From assembly GCF_000513895.2 (NCBI RefSeq), contig NZ_CP165783.1:434001-498000 (forward strand): a stretch of DNA of 64,000 nucleotides. Direction: 5' to 3'. Numbering within the stretch: position 1 is the first letter of the stretch; each line of letters opens with the position of its first letter. Both the position numbers and the translations under genes were made by a program. Of the stretch, positions 26,397 through 35,426 are shown in pieces. Origin of the DNA: Ensifer sp. WSM1721 (GTDB lineage Bacteria; Pseudomonadota; Alphaproteobacteria; Rhizobiales; Rhizobiaceae). The notes below the pieces were generated by a model. It had not been told where the DNA came from and ran no database searches. It worked only from the letters and a program-made list of their open reading frames with translations.

Positions 26397-27461
26397 TCAA
26401 TCGGGTGCACGGACATGCGCACCGGTGATGAGTTTCTGTCGCTGCGTGTCGAACACAAGTGAATTTTCGGGATGGAAATCGATGTTCACCTGTTCGCCCG
26501 TCGAGTGTGCGACCGAAGAACCCTGTTCAAGCACGCGGATTGCCCCCATGCTGGTTTCGACGACATAGAGGATCTCACGGCCCATCGGCTCGATCTGCGC
26601 GATCCGGCCCGCGAAACCGGTCTCAGCGAATCTCAGGTGTTCCGGCCTCAGGCCGATGGTCAGCGACCCCGAGGCACCCTCGACGGGGAATATTGCGCCG
26701 CTGACTGTGACCGTGCCGCCTGCGGCTTCGCCGGCCATGAGGTTGATGGGCGGGGAGCCAATGAAGGCGGCGACAAACAGGCTCGAAGGCCGGAGATAGA
26801 GATCGTCCGGTGTCCCGACCTGCTCGATCTGGCCGGCGCGCATGCAGATAATACGGTCGGCCATTGTCGTTGCCTCGATCTGGTCATGGGTGACGAGGAC
26901 GGTCGTGACGCCGAGCTGCTCCTGTAGCGACTTGATTTCGGTGCGCATGGAAAGACGAAGCGAAGCATCAAGGTTCGAGAGCGGCTCGTCGAGGAGCAAT
27001 AATTGCGGCTCCTTCACGAGGGCGCGTGCAAGAGCGACGCGCTGCTGCTGGCCGCCGGAAAGCTCACTGGGACGACGGTCCAAGAGCTCCTCGACCCGGA
27101 CAAGCTGCGCGGTGGCCTTGACCCGGGCGAGAGCTTGGTCGCGCGACGTTTTCTTGAAGCGCAGCGGAAAGAGGATGTTGTCGCGCGCGCTCATGTGGGG
27201 GTAGAGCGCGTAGGATTGAAACACAATGCCGACATTACGGTCGCGGGCCTCGACCTCATTGACGACGTGGCCGTCAAAGAGGAGCTCGCCGCCGCTCGGA
27301 AGATAGATGCCGGCGAGCATGAACAGGCTCGTCGATTTGCCGCAGCCGGAGGGGCCGAGAAGCGCGACGAACTCTCCGTCCTCGATGACGAGGTTCATAT
27401 CGGGGATCACCTCGACGGCGCCAAAGCGCTTCACCACGTTACGGAATTCGATCTTCGCCAT
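26397..27461 (-). CDS. UgpC/MalK-type ABC transporter ATPase
   Basis: 354 residues, typical for carbohydrate CUT1-class ATPases. Walker A GPSGCGKST, Q-loop FQSYALYPHM, signature LSGGQQQR, Walker B LLLDEPLSNLD and the switch His in VTHDQ are all present. A C-terminal regulatory OB-type domain follows (about 240-350, with IGLRPEHLRF). It drives the two permeases encoded directly upstream on the same strand. Confidence 0.94.
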   Translation of the reverse strand: MAKIEFRNVVKRFGAVEVIPDMNLVIEDGEFVALLGPSGCGKSTSLFMLAGIYLPSGGELLFDGHVVNEVEARDRNVGIVFQSYALYPHMSARDNILFPLRFKKTSRDQALARVKATAQLVRVEELLDRRPSELSGGQQQRVALARALVKEPQLLLLDEPLSNLDASLRLSMRTEIKSLQEQLGVTTVLVTHDQIEATTMADRIICMRAGQIEQVGTPDDLYLRPSSLFVAAFIGSPPINLMAGEAAGGTVTVSGAIFPVEGASGSLTIGLRPEHLRFAETGFAGRIAQIEPMGREILYVVETSMGAIRVLEQGSSVAHSTGEQVNIDFHPENSLVFDTQRQKLITGAHVRAPD

Positions 27462-27466
27462 GGTCG

Positions 27467-28567
27467 TCAGCCCTTCACGCCGCCGATCGACATTTGCATG
27501 AGATAGCGTTGCGCGGCCATGTAGAGGATGAGGCTGGGGACGAGGTAGAAGACTCCGACCGCAGAGACGACGCCGTAGTCGACGCCCATGACATCATCTC
27601 GCACCCAGTACATATACAGGCTCATTGTCCAGTTGCTGTTTCTGATCAGGAACGTGAACACGAAGATGTATTCTTCCCAGCCGCGGATGAAGGTGAAGAC
27701 TGCGATGGCGAGGATGCCGTTCCTCACCTGAGGAAGCACCACGCTCACGAATGCCTGCCGCCGCGACGCGCCGTCGGTGAGCGCGCTCATCTCGATGTCC
27801 CACGGCACTGCGTCGAAGAAACCCTTCATGATGAAAATCGCAAACGGCAACTCGAAGGCGACGAGCACCAGTATCACGCCGGAAAGCGTATCGAGGAGCC
27901 CGATCCAGTAGAGCATCAGGAACATCGGCACGATCAGCGTCAGCACGGGGAAAGCATGGAGCACCAGGAGCGAGCGCAGCATCGAGGAGCGGCCGGGGAA
28001 TTGAAAGCGCGACAGGTAGTAGGCTGCCAACGAGGCGACGGTGACGACGATTGTCGTCTGCGCGCCGGCGATCAGGATCGAGTTGCCGAAGGCATGCCAG
28101 ACGTTTGGAAACTGAACCGCGCCTTTGACTTCCCCGATCCGCGACCGCACCACGGAGGCGAAGTCTGGCTCCCACAGGAAGATGAAATTGTCCAGGTGCA
28201 GGTCGGGGCCGACCAGCAGGGCGAAGGCGAAGCCGGCGATGGCGGCGACTGCCGCAATGCCGATCCACAACTGGCGACGGCTTTGCGCGAGCGCGGCAGT
28301 GAGCCAGAAGGCGACGACGGCCGGCACGATCACGACCATGGAGCGCCACAGAACCGCTGTCTCGGCAACGCCGGTTCTGGCCGAGAAGGCGATCGTGACG
28401 AGCCAGAAATAGGGGAGGATGATCGGCAGCGATACGGCGATCAGGAAGGCATAGAGGACGACCGCCTTGGTGCGCCGGACGCCTCGCGCCCGCGCTGCCA
28501 ATGCATCCCAATCGGCCGCCGGCTCTGATGCCGCCGTGTACGCCATCGGGATACCCTGCGCGGCCAT
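27467..28567 (-). CDS. ABC transporter inner-membrane permease (MalG/UgpE type)
   Basis: 366 residues from the ATG at 28567, one base after the stop of the previous permease gene. It is longer than usual because of an inserted loop and extra membrane segment (about residues 60-150). The EAA loop that contacts the ATPase is EMSALTDGASRRQAFVSVVL. It has at least six membrane spans and no frameshift. The longer upstream frame lies inside the preceding permease and is not used. Its stop is a few bases before the ATPase start. Confidence 0.92.
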   Translation of the reverse strand: MAAQGIPMAYTAASEPAADWDALAARARGVRRTKAVVLYAFLIAVSLPIILPYFWLVTIAFSARTGVAETAVLWRSMVVIVPAVVAFWLTAALAQSRRQLWIGIAAVAAIAGFAFALLVGPDLHLDNFIFLWEPDFASVVRSRIGEVKGAVQFPNVWHAFGNSILIAGAQTTIVVTVASLAAYYLSRFQFPGRSSMLRSLLVLHAFPVLTLIVPMFLMLYWIGLLDTLSGVILVLVAFELPFAIFIMKGFFDAVPWDIEMSALTDGASRRQAFVSVVLPQVRNGILAIAVFTFIRGWEEYIFVFTFLIRNSNWTMSLYMYWVRDDVMGVDYGVVSAVGVFYLVPSLILYMAAQRYLMQMSIGGVKG

Positions 28568-28568
28568 C

Positions 28569-29522
28569 TCAGTGCACCTCGATACGCGGGCGCTGCAGCA
28601 GGCGCTCCATGTCAAAGAAGCGCCAGCCGATGAGCGCGACGACGACGCCGATGACGATGAGAAAGAGCGCCAGCGCGGCTCCGTAGCCGTATTGGCCGCT
28701 CTCGAAGGCGCGACGGTACACGTAAAGCGCATAGACGGTGGTGTCGTAGAACGGACCGCCCTTGGTGAGGAGCAGGATGTATTCGAAGCTGACCAGCAGC
28801 GAGAGTGTCTGGTAGATCGTCACAAAACTGATCGGCCAACGCAGCGCCGGCAGGGTGATGAAGCGGATCTTTGCGAAGGTTCCGGCGCCGTCCACTGCCG
28901 CAGCGTGGAACAGGTGCTCGGGGATGCCGCGGATCGCAGCGGTGAAGATAATCATGCCCATCGAAGCGCCGATGAAGCCGTTCGAGATGATGATGAGCGC
29001 GATCGGCGCCGAGGTCAAAAGGTCGAGCGGTGCGTCGAGGCCGAACGCCTGCATGAGGACCTGGTTTACGAGGCCGGCTTCGGTGGGGCTCACCGCCCAC
29101 AGCCAGAGCAGGATGTAAAGGACCGACGGACTCATCCGCGGCAGTAGCCACACACCCCGGAAGAAGCTGCCGGACACGTTCCTGATCGCGGTGGTGGTGA
29201 TGGCGAGGATCAGGCCAAAGGTCACGTTGAAGATCGCCAGCGTGCCGAAGACGTAGATGAAGGTCAGCCCTATGACCTGCGACAAGCGGCGATCGGTTCG
29301 AAAGACCTTCTCGTACTGCTCGGTGGTGAACTCGGTGATGCGGAGCGAGCGGCTGAGGTCGGTGAACGACACTGCGATATCGATGATCACCGGAACGACG
29401 AAGAAGAGGACCGTAAGGACGATCGCCGGGCCGAGAAAGATCACAAAGTTGGTGCGCCTGCGCGCCGCCGAACCCGCATGGCCGCGCCGCTCGATCGTGA
29501 GTTCATCTGCTATCGTCGTCAT
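28569..29522 (-). CDS. ABC transporter inner-membrane permease (MalF/UgpA type)
   Basis: 317 residues from the ATG at 29522 (MTTIADEL). Six membrane spans (first FVIFLGPAIVLTVLFFVVPV) and the ATPase-contact EAA loop EHLFHAAAVDGAGTFAKIRF are present. It pairs with the next permease and is expressed with it from the operon that starts at the binding-protein gene. Confidence 0.92.
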   Translation of the reverse strand: MTTIADELTIERRGHAGSAARRRTNFVIFLGPAIVLTVLFFVVPVIIDIAVSFTDLSRSLRITEFTTEQYEKVFRTDRRLSQVIGLTFIYVFGTLAIFNVTFGLILAITTTAIRNVSGSFFRGVWLLPRMSPSVLYILLWLWAVSPTEAGLVNQVLMQAFGLDAPLDLLTSAPIALIIISNGFIGASMGMIIFTAAIRGIPEHLFHAAAVDGAGTFAKIRFITLPALRWPISFVTIYQTLSLLVSFEYILLLTKGGPFYDTTVYALYVYRRAFESGQYGYGAALALFLIVIGVVVALIGWRFFDMERLLQRPRIEVH

Positions 29523-29598
29523 GATTGGGCTCGCTTGGCGGACCCTCCGCAACCGACAATCCGGCGGCCCGGATCGTCGGTCGCGAGAGCGATCGGAC

Positions 29599-30972
29599 CT
29601 ATTTGACGATCACGTCTTCAAGGGTGGACGACGCCTCCTCGATCACGAAATCGGCCGCTTGCTGCGCCGACAGCCGCCCCGATTCTATGCCCTGGATTCC
29701 GGCATAGATGATGCCGTTGAGATCGCCGAACTGAGCGTTGTTCGGCAGGAACTTGGTGATCTTGAGCAGTTCGGTTGCCCTGGCGAGTGGCCAGGCCTTG
29801 GCATAGCGGGGGTCTTCCAGTTGCTCGGGCTTGATACCGAGATGGGTCGTCGTGACCGCGTGATCGGTGTTGAGGTCGGCCGCCGAAGCGTGGCCAAGAA
29901 GACGAACTGTAAGCTCCGGCTCCTTCGTATCGGCAGCGATCACATAGACGATTGGATGGGTCAGGCTGACCGGCGACCCGCCCTTCTTGGGCGCCGGCCC
30001 TGCGATCCAGCCCCAGTCCGCGAAGAAGGCCTTCTCGTCCTGCGGCAGACCGTAGGTCGGGAACGCGACACTGCCGAGATCCCATATGCCGTACATCCAG
30101 AATGCGGCATTGCCGCTGTAAAATTCCTTGCGAAGCGCATCGAATTCCATCGCGGTGTTGTTGGCCGGAATGACCCCGTTCTTTACTCCGCGTTCAAACC
30201 AACCGAAGGCGGCAGCGAGCTTGTCCCGCTCGAGCAGCAGCTTGCCGGATTGCGGGTCGACGAACTCGTTGCCGTAGGCGTTGAAGACCATGATGTAGTC
30301 CGGCCCCTTGTTCGGCCGGTGAAGCACGCCGTATTGTGCTTTGGTCTTGTCGACGACCTTTTTGGCGATGTCGAGCACCTCGTCCATGGTCAGGTCACCC
30401 GACAAGGTACGCTCCGGCATGGAGTCGACGAAGGCAGCATCGTAGCCGGCCTCGCGCAGGAGCTTCTTGTTGTAGAAGAACATTCTCGCCTCGGCGTCCT
30501 GCGGTATGGCGTAGGTGCCGTCGGGACACTTCGCAGATGACCATAGCGACGGAAAGATTGTGCCGAAGTGCTGAGGATACTTAGCGATATAGTCGTCCAG
30601 CTTAAGGGCGAAGCCGTCCTCCTGGAAGGCGCAGATCCATTCGTGCGCGGCGATGAACATATCGGGGCCTTCGCCGACGCCGAATACCTTGAGAAGTTGC
30701 AGTGCGTCGTCGTCGAAGCCCTTGGCGGGGCTCTCGCGCACGACGACCTCGACGCGCTTGGTGGAACCCTCGGCTTCGAGTTCCTTGTTCAGCCGCTCGG
30801 CAGCCTTGACCACATTGCCGGGACGCAGCGGCCCCGACGGATCCTGACGTGACCAGAGCTCGAGCTTCACAGTTTCTTGAGCGAACAACGGCGTTGCCGC
30901 AAGGAAGACCACACTGCCGCCTGCCAATGCCGCGCTCAGAAGCGCAGCAGTTCCGAATTTCCAATGAATCAT
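29599..30972 (-). CDS. ABC transporter extracellular solute-binding protein (family 1)
   Basis: 457 residues from the ATG at 30972, with GGGAGGAAATCAGG upstream. The signal peptide is MIHWKFGTAALLSAALAGG to LFAQ (about residues 1-31). The mature protein has the cluster 1 pattern: VKLELWSRQDPSG, GEGPDMFIAAHEW, IPQDAEARMFFYNKKLLREA, and NAAFWMYGIWDL. It is large for the class. It opens the operon SBP, permease, permease, ATPase, GDPD, divergent from a LacI regulator. The neighbouring phosphodiesterases suggest glycerophosphodiesters or a related phosphorylated substrate. Confidence 0.93.
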   Translation of the reverse strand: MIHWKFGTAALLSAALAGGSVVFLAATPLFAQETVKLELWSRQDPSGPLRPGNVVKAAERLNKELEAEGSTKRVEVVVRESPAKGFDDDALQLLKVFGVGEGPDMFIAAHEWICAFQEDGFALKLDDYIAKYPQHFGTIFPSLWSSAKCPDGTYAIPQDAEARMFFYNKKLLREAGYDAAFVDSMPERTLSGDLTMDEVLDIAKKVVDKTKAQYGVLHRPNKGPDYIMVFNAYGNEFVDPQSGKLLLERDKLAAAFGWFERGVKNGVIPANNTAMEFDALRKEFYSGNAAFWMYGIWDLGSVAFPTYGLPQDEKAFFADWGWIAGPAPKKGGSPVSLTHPIVYVIAADTKEPELTVRLLGHASAADLNTDHAVTTTHLGIKPEQLEDPRYAKAWPLARATELLKITKFLPNNAQFGDLNGIIYAGIQGIESGRLSAQQAADFVIEEASSTLEDVIVK

Positions 30973-31020
30973 CCTGATTTCCTCCCAGCAGCGACACGTT
31001 TTCATCGTGCCGTCATTAAT

Positions 31021-31040
31021 TGTTGCAATGCTGTGCAACA
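31021..31040. promoter_or_regulatory. Probable LacI-type operator in the divergent promoter
   Basis: A perfect inverted repeat TGTTGCA-ATGCTG-TGCAACA. It lies in the 73-base spacer between the binding-protein gene (minus) and the LacI regulator gene (plus), just upstream of the regulator start. Size, symmetry and central spacing fit a LacI/GalR-family site, and its place would let the regulator control both directions. Confidence 0.75.
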
Positions 31041-31045
31041 CGATT

Positions 31046-32107
31046 ATGAATGCGCTTCGGGGAATGTCCAGCGGAGTCGTTCCGGTGTCGGATACGAGAG
31101 ACAGCAGTCAGGGCCGATTCGTGAGCGCCCAGGCGGTAGCCAAGCGTGCGGGCGTCTCCCGCTCGGCGGTTTCGCGGGCCTTCACCCCGGGTGCAAGCAT
31201 CGCACCGGCAACGCTTGCGCGGGTGCAGGAGGCCGCCGCTGCGCTGGGATATCAGGTCAACGACCTCGCCCGCGGGCTTCTCGCCAATCGAAGCCAGCTG
31301 GTCGGACTGGTGACCTCCGACGCCGATTCTCCATTCCGGGCCCAGATGATCGCAGCCCTCTCGCGGGCTTTGATCGAGCGCGCCAATGTGCCGGTGATCA
31401 TCAGCATCGGGCCCACAGCGGAAGACGTGGCTAATGCCAGCCGGCAGTTGCTGCGCTATCGGGCGGAGGCGACAGTCTTCCTCTCGGGCTCGCCGCCCGC
31501 CAGTCTTGTCGAGCTCACGCGGCGCAACGGACAGCCGCTGATCCTGGTGAATCGGGGGGAGACCGGCCTCGACAGCGTCCATTGCGACGACAGCGATGGC
31601 GCGCAGCAGGCTTTCGAGGCCCTGTGCATGGCAGGAGCCTCCCGTTTCGCCGTGATCAACCGGGCGAACCCGAGCCCGTGTCTCGCCGTCCGCGAGCGTG
31701 CCTTCGCCGAATTTGCCGCGGCTTCCGGGTTCGAAGCGAAGATCGTCCGGGCAGGACTTGCCGACTATGATGGCGGGCGAGAGGCGGCGCGTCAGCTGCT
31801 GGGGAGCGGCCCGGCGCCTGACGCGGTCTTTTGCGTGACCGACCTCATGGCGTTCGGCGTGCTCGATCACTTTCGTGACGTTGGCTTGCGGGTGCCCGCC
31901 GATGTTTCCGTCATTGGTTTCGATGATGTGCCCATTGCCGCTTGGTCCTCCTACCGTCTGACCACGCTACGGCAGGATCCAAGGCGGATTGCCCGGGACG
32001 TCGTATCAATTCTCGACCGACGCCTCGCCGATCCCGACTTGCCGCCGATTTCCGTCGACGTTCCGGTCGAGCTTGTTGTTCGCGAAACAGTCAGAGCGCG
32101 TCGGTAG
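31046..32107 (+). CDS. LacI-family transcriptional regulator of the phosphodiester ABC locus
   Basis: 353 residues if started at the ATG at 31046; an ATG at 31064 is an alternative, and neither has a strong ribosome-binding site. The HTH is VSAQAVAKRAGVSRSAVSRAF, followed by a hinge helix (LGYQVNDLARGLLANRS) and a sugar-binding-like effector domain ending with SVIGFDDVPIAAW. It sits at the head of the plus-strand genes (regulator, GDPD, sulfatase) and divergent from the ABC operon, with a clear operator just before it. Confidence 0.92.
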   Translation: MNALRGMSSGVVPVSDTRDSSQGRFVSAQAVAKRAGVSRSAVSRAFTPGASIAPATLARVQEAAAALGYQVNDLARGLLANRSQLVGLVTSDADSPFRAQMIAALSRALIERANVPVIISIGPTAEDVANASRQLLRYRAEATVFLSGSPPASLVELTRRNGQPLILVNRGETGLDSVHCDDSDGAQQAFEALCMAGASRFAVINRANPSPCLAVRERAFAEFAAASGFEAKIVRAGLADYDGGREAARQLLGSGPAPDAVFCVTDLMAFGVLDHFRDVGLRVPADVSVIGFDDVPIAAWSSYRLTTLRQDPRRIARDVVSILDRRLADPDLPPISVDVPVELVVRETVRARR

Positions 32108-32141
32108 AGCGGGGCGCTCTTACGGTGGAGGATCATATCGA

Positions 32142-32951
32142 ATGGCCTTCAGCTTCCTTGCCCGCGAAGCGGGACGCGTTCATATCTGTGGCCACCGCGG
32201 CTATAGCCTCCGTTACCCTGAGAACACGTTTCCGGCATTCGAAGCGGCAAAAGCTGCAGGGGCCACCACTGTCGAGATCGACGCCGTGCTGACCGCCGAC
32301 GGTGAGCCGATCATTTTGCATGACCTGACTGTCGACAGGACGACAAACGGACACGGCTTTGCGGCAGACCTCAGCCTCGAGCAGATCCGTGGGTTGGACG
32401 CGGGGGCCCGGTTTCATCCCGCCTTCGCCGGAACGGTCGTACCGACCGTCGCGGAGGCCCTCGATTGGGCGAAGGCCGAGGGCTTGGGTATCGTGCTCGA
32501 GATCAAGGAGGCGGAGCGACCGGACATGGCCGTTGATCAGGTGGCGGCCCTGCTGCGATCCACGGGCACTCTCGACCGGGCCATTGTTATCAGCTTCGAC
32601 CACGTCTTGCTGAAGCGTGCGGTCGAGCGCCATCCGCGCCTCAGGACCGAAGCCATCACCCACGCTCGCCACGCCGATCTTGTTGGCGTGTTGAAGGCGT
32701 GCAGTGCGAGCTCGGTCTCGATCGAGCTCGACATGTTCCATCCCGACGATGCGAAGACGCTGCATGAAGCAGGCTTCAGCAACCGCGTACACGTGCCTCG
32801 CCCGGACGTGTTCGCCGAGTATTGGCGTGGCGGACGCGATCGTTTGCCGGAGCTTGTCCAATGGATCGCCGACGGACTCATCGATACAATCTCTGGTGAC
32901 GACGTGCTATTCATCGACATGCTGGTCAAGCACGCCGGTCGCGGCGGCTGA
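32142..32951 (+). CDS. Glycerophosphodiester phosphodiesterase
   Basis: 269 residues from the ATG at 32142, with GGAGGAT upstream. It is a canonical GDPD with every key motif: CGHRGYSLRYPENTFPAFEA (HRG and PENT), TVEIDAVLTADGEPIILHDL (E-x-D and HD) and LEIKEAERPD. No signal peptide, so it would act on imported glycerophosphodiesters in the cytoplasm, giving sn-glycerol-3-phosphate and an alcohol. It follows the LacI gene by 34 bases. The divergent GDPD at 25459 has an altered HRG motif, so the two enzymes probably differ in substrate. Confidence 0.93.
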   Translation: MAFSFLAREAGRVHICGHRGYSLRYPENTFPAFEAAKAAGATTVEIDAVLTADGEPIILHDLTVDRTTNGHGFAADLSLEQIRGLDAGARFHPAFAGTVVPTVAEALDWAKAEGLGIVLEIKEAERPDMAVDQVAALLRSTGTLDRAIVISFDHVLLKRAVERHPRLRTEAITHARHADLVGVLKACSASSVSIELDMFHPDDAKTLHEAGFSNRVHVPRPDVFAEYWRGGRDRLPELVQWIADGLIDTISGDDVLFIDMLVKHAGRGG

Positions 32952-33150
32952 GGTGCGTCACTCTTAGCCATTCACGGCGACTTGCCCATTGGTTATGTAT
33001 ACAATCCAGTTGCGGTCGAGTTCTTTTCGGCGAGAATAGGGGCGGCCTTTCCACGGTGGGTGCGTGGCTCTCGCCGCGGCGCGCCGGGATTGGTCGGCAC
33101 GCTGAAATATGCTGCAATCGGCAGCTCGAATGAGGGACCGCCGAAGCTCG

Positions 33151-34668
33151 ATGAAGGCCGTCTTCGTTCTCTTTGATTCGCTCAACCGTCACGTGCTCGC
33201 TCCATACGGGGGCGAGCGGGTGCCGACGCCCAATTTCTCGCGGCTGGCCGAGCACACCGCGACATTCGAGCGCCACTATGTAGGGAGCCTCCCCTGCATG
33301 CCCGCGCGCCGCGACCTGCAGACCGGAAGACTCAGCTTTCTTCACAGGAGCTGGGGGCCGCTTGAGCCGTTCGACAATTCCTTTCCCGAGATGCTGTGTC
33401 GGGCGGGCTCGTACAGCCATCTCGTCACCGACCACTTCCACTATTTTGAGGACGGCGGCGCCACCTATCACACCCGCTATGACAGCTACGAATTCATCCG
33501 CGGGCAGGAGGGCGACCCTTGGAAGGCCATGGTGCAGCCACCTTGGGAGCGCCTGCACCAGATGTATCATGAGCGGCAATTCAGCCAGTCGGCACGCGAC
33601 AAGTTTCGCCGCAACATCGTGAACCGCGAGTTCATCAAGCAAGAGAGCGATTTCCCGTCGGTGCGCTGCTTCGCCGCCGGATTGGAATTCCTCGAGCGGA
33701 ACGGCACCGCGGACAACTGGCTCCTGCAGATCGAGACGTTCGACCCGCATGAACCCTTCACCGCGCCCGAACGGTTTCGTGAGGAATTCAGAACGGGCTG
33801 GAACGGTCCGGTTCGCGACTGGCCACGCTACGGCCGCGTCGATGAGCTGCCGGAAGAGTGCGAGGAACTGCGCGCCAACTACTACGCTGTCGTCGCGCTT
33901 TGCGATTTCCTCATAGGGCAGCTTCTCGATTATTTCGATGGGCACGACCTTTGGAGCGATACCGCGCTCGTCGTCACCACCGATCACGGCTTTCTTCTCG
34001 GCGAGCACGATTTCTGGGCGAAGAACCGGATGAACATGTATGAGGAGATCGTGCACATCCCGCTCTTCCTGCATGATCCGCGCCGGCCGGCACGCGCAGG
34101 CGTCCGCCGGTCGGCTCTGACCCAGACCATCGATCTCGCGCCGACATTCCTCGATCTATTTAACGTGCGGACTGCTGCCGAGATGCAGGGGCATTCGCTG
34201 CTGCCGCTGCTTGACGCCGATCGCTCGCCGCGGGAGGGCGCACTGTTCGGCTATTTCGGCGGTGCGATCAACGTCACGGACGGACGCTATACCTATCATC
34301 GTTTCCCGCCCGACCCTCGCTCCCAGGAGCTTTATCAATACACATTGATGCCGACGCATATCTGGGAGCCGTTCACGCCGGAGGAACTCGCCGGAGCCTC
34401 GCTTGCACAGCCGATGCCCTTCACGAAGGGAACGCCGGTCCTGAGGATACCAGTGATCGACCGGTCGCCGATGTTCGACAACTATGGTCCCGGTGCGCTC
34501 CTTGAGAGTGAGACCCGGCTCTATAATCTCGCCGATGATCCGGGGCAGAATACGCCTCTCGCTTCCCCGGGGATCGAGGAGGCAATGACCCGCCTCATGC
34601 AGGAACTCATGCGCGCGAATGACGCTCCGCCCGAAGCTTACGCACGTATTGGGATCGAGGCCGAATAA
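33151..34668 (+). CDS. Sulfatase / phosphonate monoester hydrolase-family enzyme (formylglycine type)
   Basis: 505 residues of the alkaline phosphatase superfamily. The formylglycine site is SLPCMPARRDLQTGR (Cys49, C-x-P-x-R), metal ligands include Asp9 (VLFDSLNRH) and VTTDHGFLLGEHDFW, and the C-terminal subdomain ends LYNLADDPGQNTPLA. No signal peptide. It lies 199 bases after the GDPD gene in the same direction. With a phosphodiesterase and an importer nearby, a phosphodiester or phosphonate monoester substrate is as likely as a sulfate ester. Maturation needs a formylglycine-generating enzyme encoded elsewhere. Confidence 0.88.
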   Translation: MKAVFVLFDSLNRHVLAPYGGERVPTPNFSRLAEHTATFERHYVGSLPCMPARRDLQTGRLSFLHRSWGPLEPFDNSFPEMLCRAGSYSHLVTDHFHYFEDGGATYHTRYDSYEFIRGQEGDPWKAMVQPPWERLHQMYHERQFSQSARDKFRRNIVNREFIKQESDFPSVRCFAAGLEFLERNGTADNWLLQIETFDPHEPFTAPERFREEFRTGWNGPVRDWPRYGRVDELPEECEELRANYYAVVALCDFLIGQLLDYFDGHDLWSDTALVVTTDHGFLLGEHDFWAKNRMNMYEEIVHIPLFLHDPRRPARAGVRRSALTQTIDLAPTFLDLFNVRTAAEMQGHSLLPLLDADRSPREGALFGYFGGAINVTDGRYTYHRFPPDPRSQELYQYTLMPTHIWEPFTPEELAGASLAQPMPFTKGTPVLRIPVIDRSPMFDNYGPGALLESETRLYNLADDPGQNTPLASPGIEEAMTRLMQELMRANDAPPEAYARIGIEAE

Positions 34669-34786
34669 TGCAGCAGACCGGAGTATCTATTGTCTGAGTG
34701 GCGTTCCCATTATGGGTTTCGAAACTCGCTTAGTGTATCAGCGGGAACATGGCTATGGCGCTGCGGCGCCGCGCAGGTGAGGGCAG

Positions 34787-34966
34787 GGGCCTTCGAAGCT
34801 AGAGCGAGAGTATGTGAGGCTTCAGGACGTCCATGGCTTCCGTAAGGCCGTTCGATACCAGGCACCATTTTCTCTACCTGAAATCGTGACCGAGAGCCGG
34901 CGGGTCATCGACTATATTCTTTCGCCGGTGACGGAAGTCCTGGAAAATGCGGGCCATGAGAGGTAG
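34787..34966 (+). pseudogene. C-terminal scrap of a type I secretion membrane-fusion (HlyD-like) gene
   Basis: After a stop at 34778-34780 the frame is open to a TAG at 34964-34966. Its last 30 residues, PEIVTESRRVIDYILSPVTE followed by VLENAGHER, match the typical end of HlyD-family adaptors (a xEIxTxxRxVxxYxLSP pattern ending in A-x-x-x-ER). Everything upstream of about 34870 is not recognisable. It is followed at 460 bases by a fragment of a calcium-binding repeat protein, so the two may be remains of one secretion locus. Assignment is from a short match. Confidence 0.45.
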
Positions 34967-35426
34967 GGCGGTGCCGGAGAGACAACTGCAAGCAGATACA
35001 AAACTGCTCCCGTGCTACACCGCCAGGAGCGAAAGATTCTGATTGACTGCTCAATTATGGGATGCAATGTGGTTGCCACAATATCGCCATATTGTTGCAC
35101 GTCTCGAATCGGGCCGTGAGTTTCGAATGGACACCCAAGAAGCTGTACTCGCAAGCCAGCAGTCCGATCACTCCGAAGATGCGAGCGGAAATGCAAAGTC
35201 CACCGGCCTCAGGTTAGGACTTTTCGAGGAGCGGGATGTCGAGGGTGTCAGCCGGACTGTGCGCCGGCACCACGCCGCGACAGTCTTTCGAAATCAGGTG
35301 TTTCTCCGAACCTGGCTGCAATCGATCACCTCATGCGGGCAGCGGGGGGCAAAGAAGTGTGAACGGCTGCTTGGGGAGCCACGAGATTGGTGAATATGTG
35401 GAAAGGTCAGGACCAATCTGAAACCA
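34967..35426. other. 460 bases with no confident gene
   Basis: No family-like frame on either strand. The sequence directly before 35427 has no ribosome-binding site of note and a stop in the frame of the downstream gene about 35 bases upstream of its first GTG. Confidence 0.4.

Noticed and set aside
27494..30540. Long plus-strand frames (344 and 427 codons) opposite the ABC importer genes
   Set aside because: The minus strand holds full-length permeases and a binding protein with signal peptide and operon structure; the plus-strand frames have no motif.
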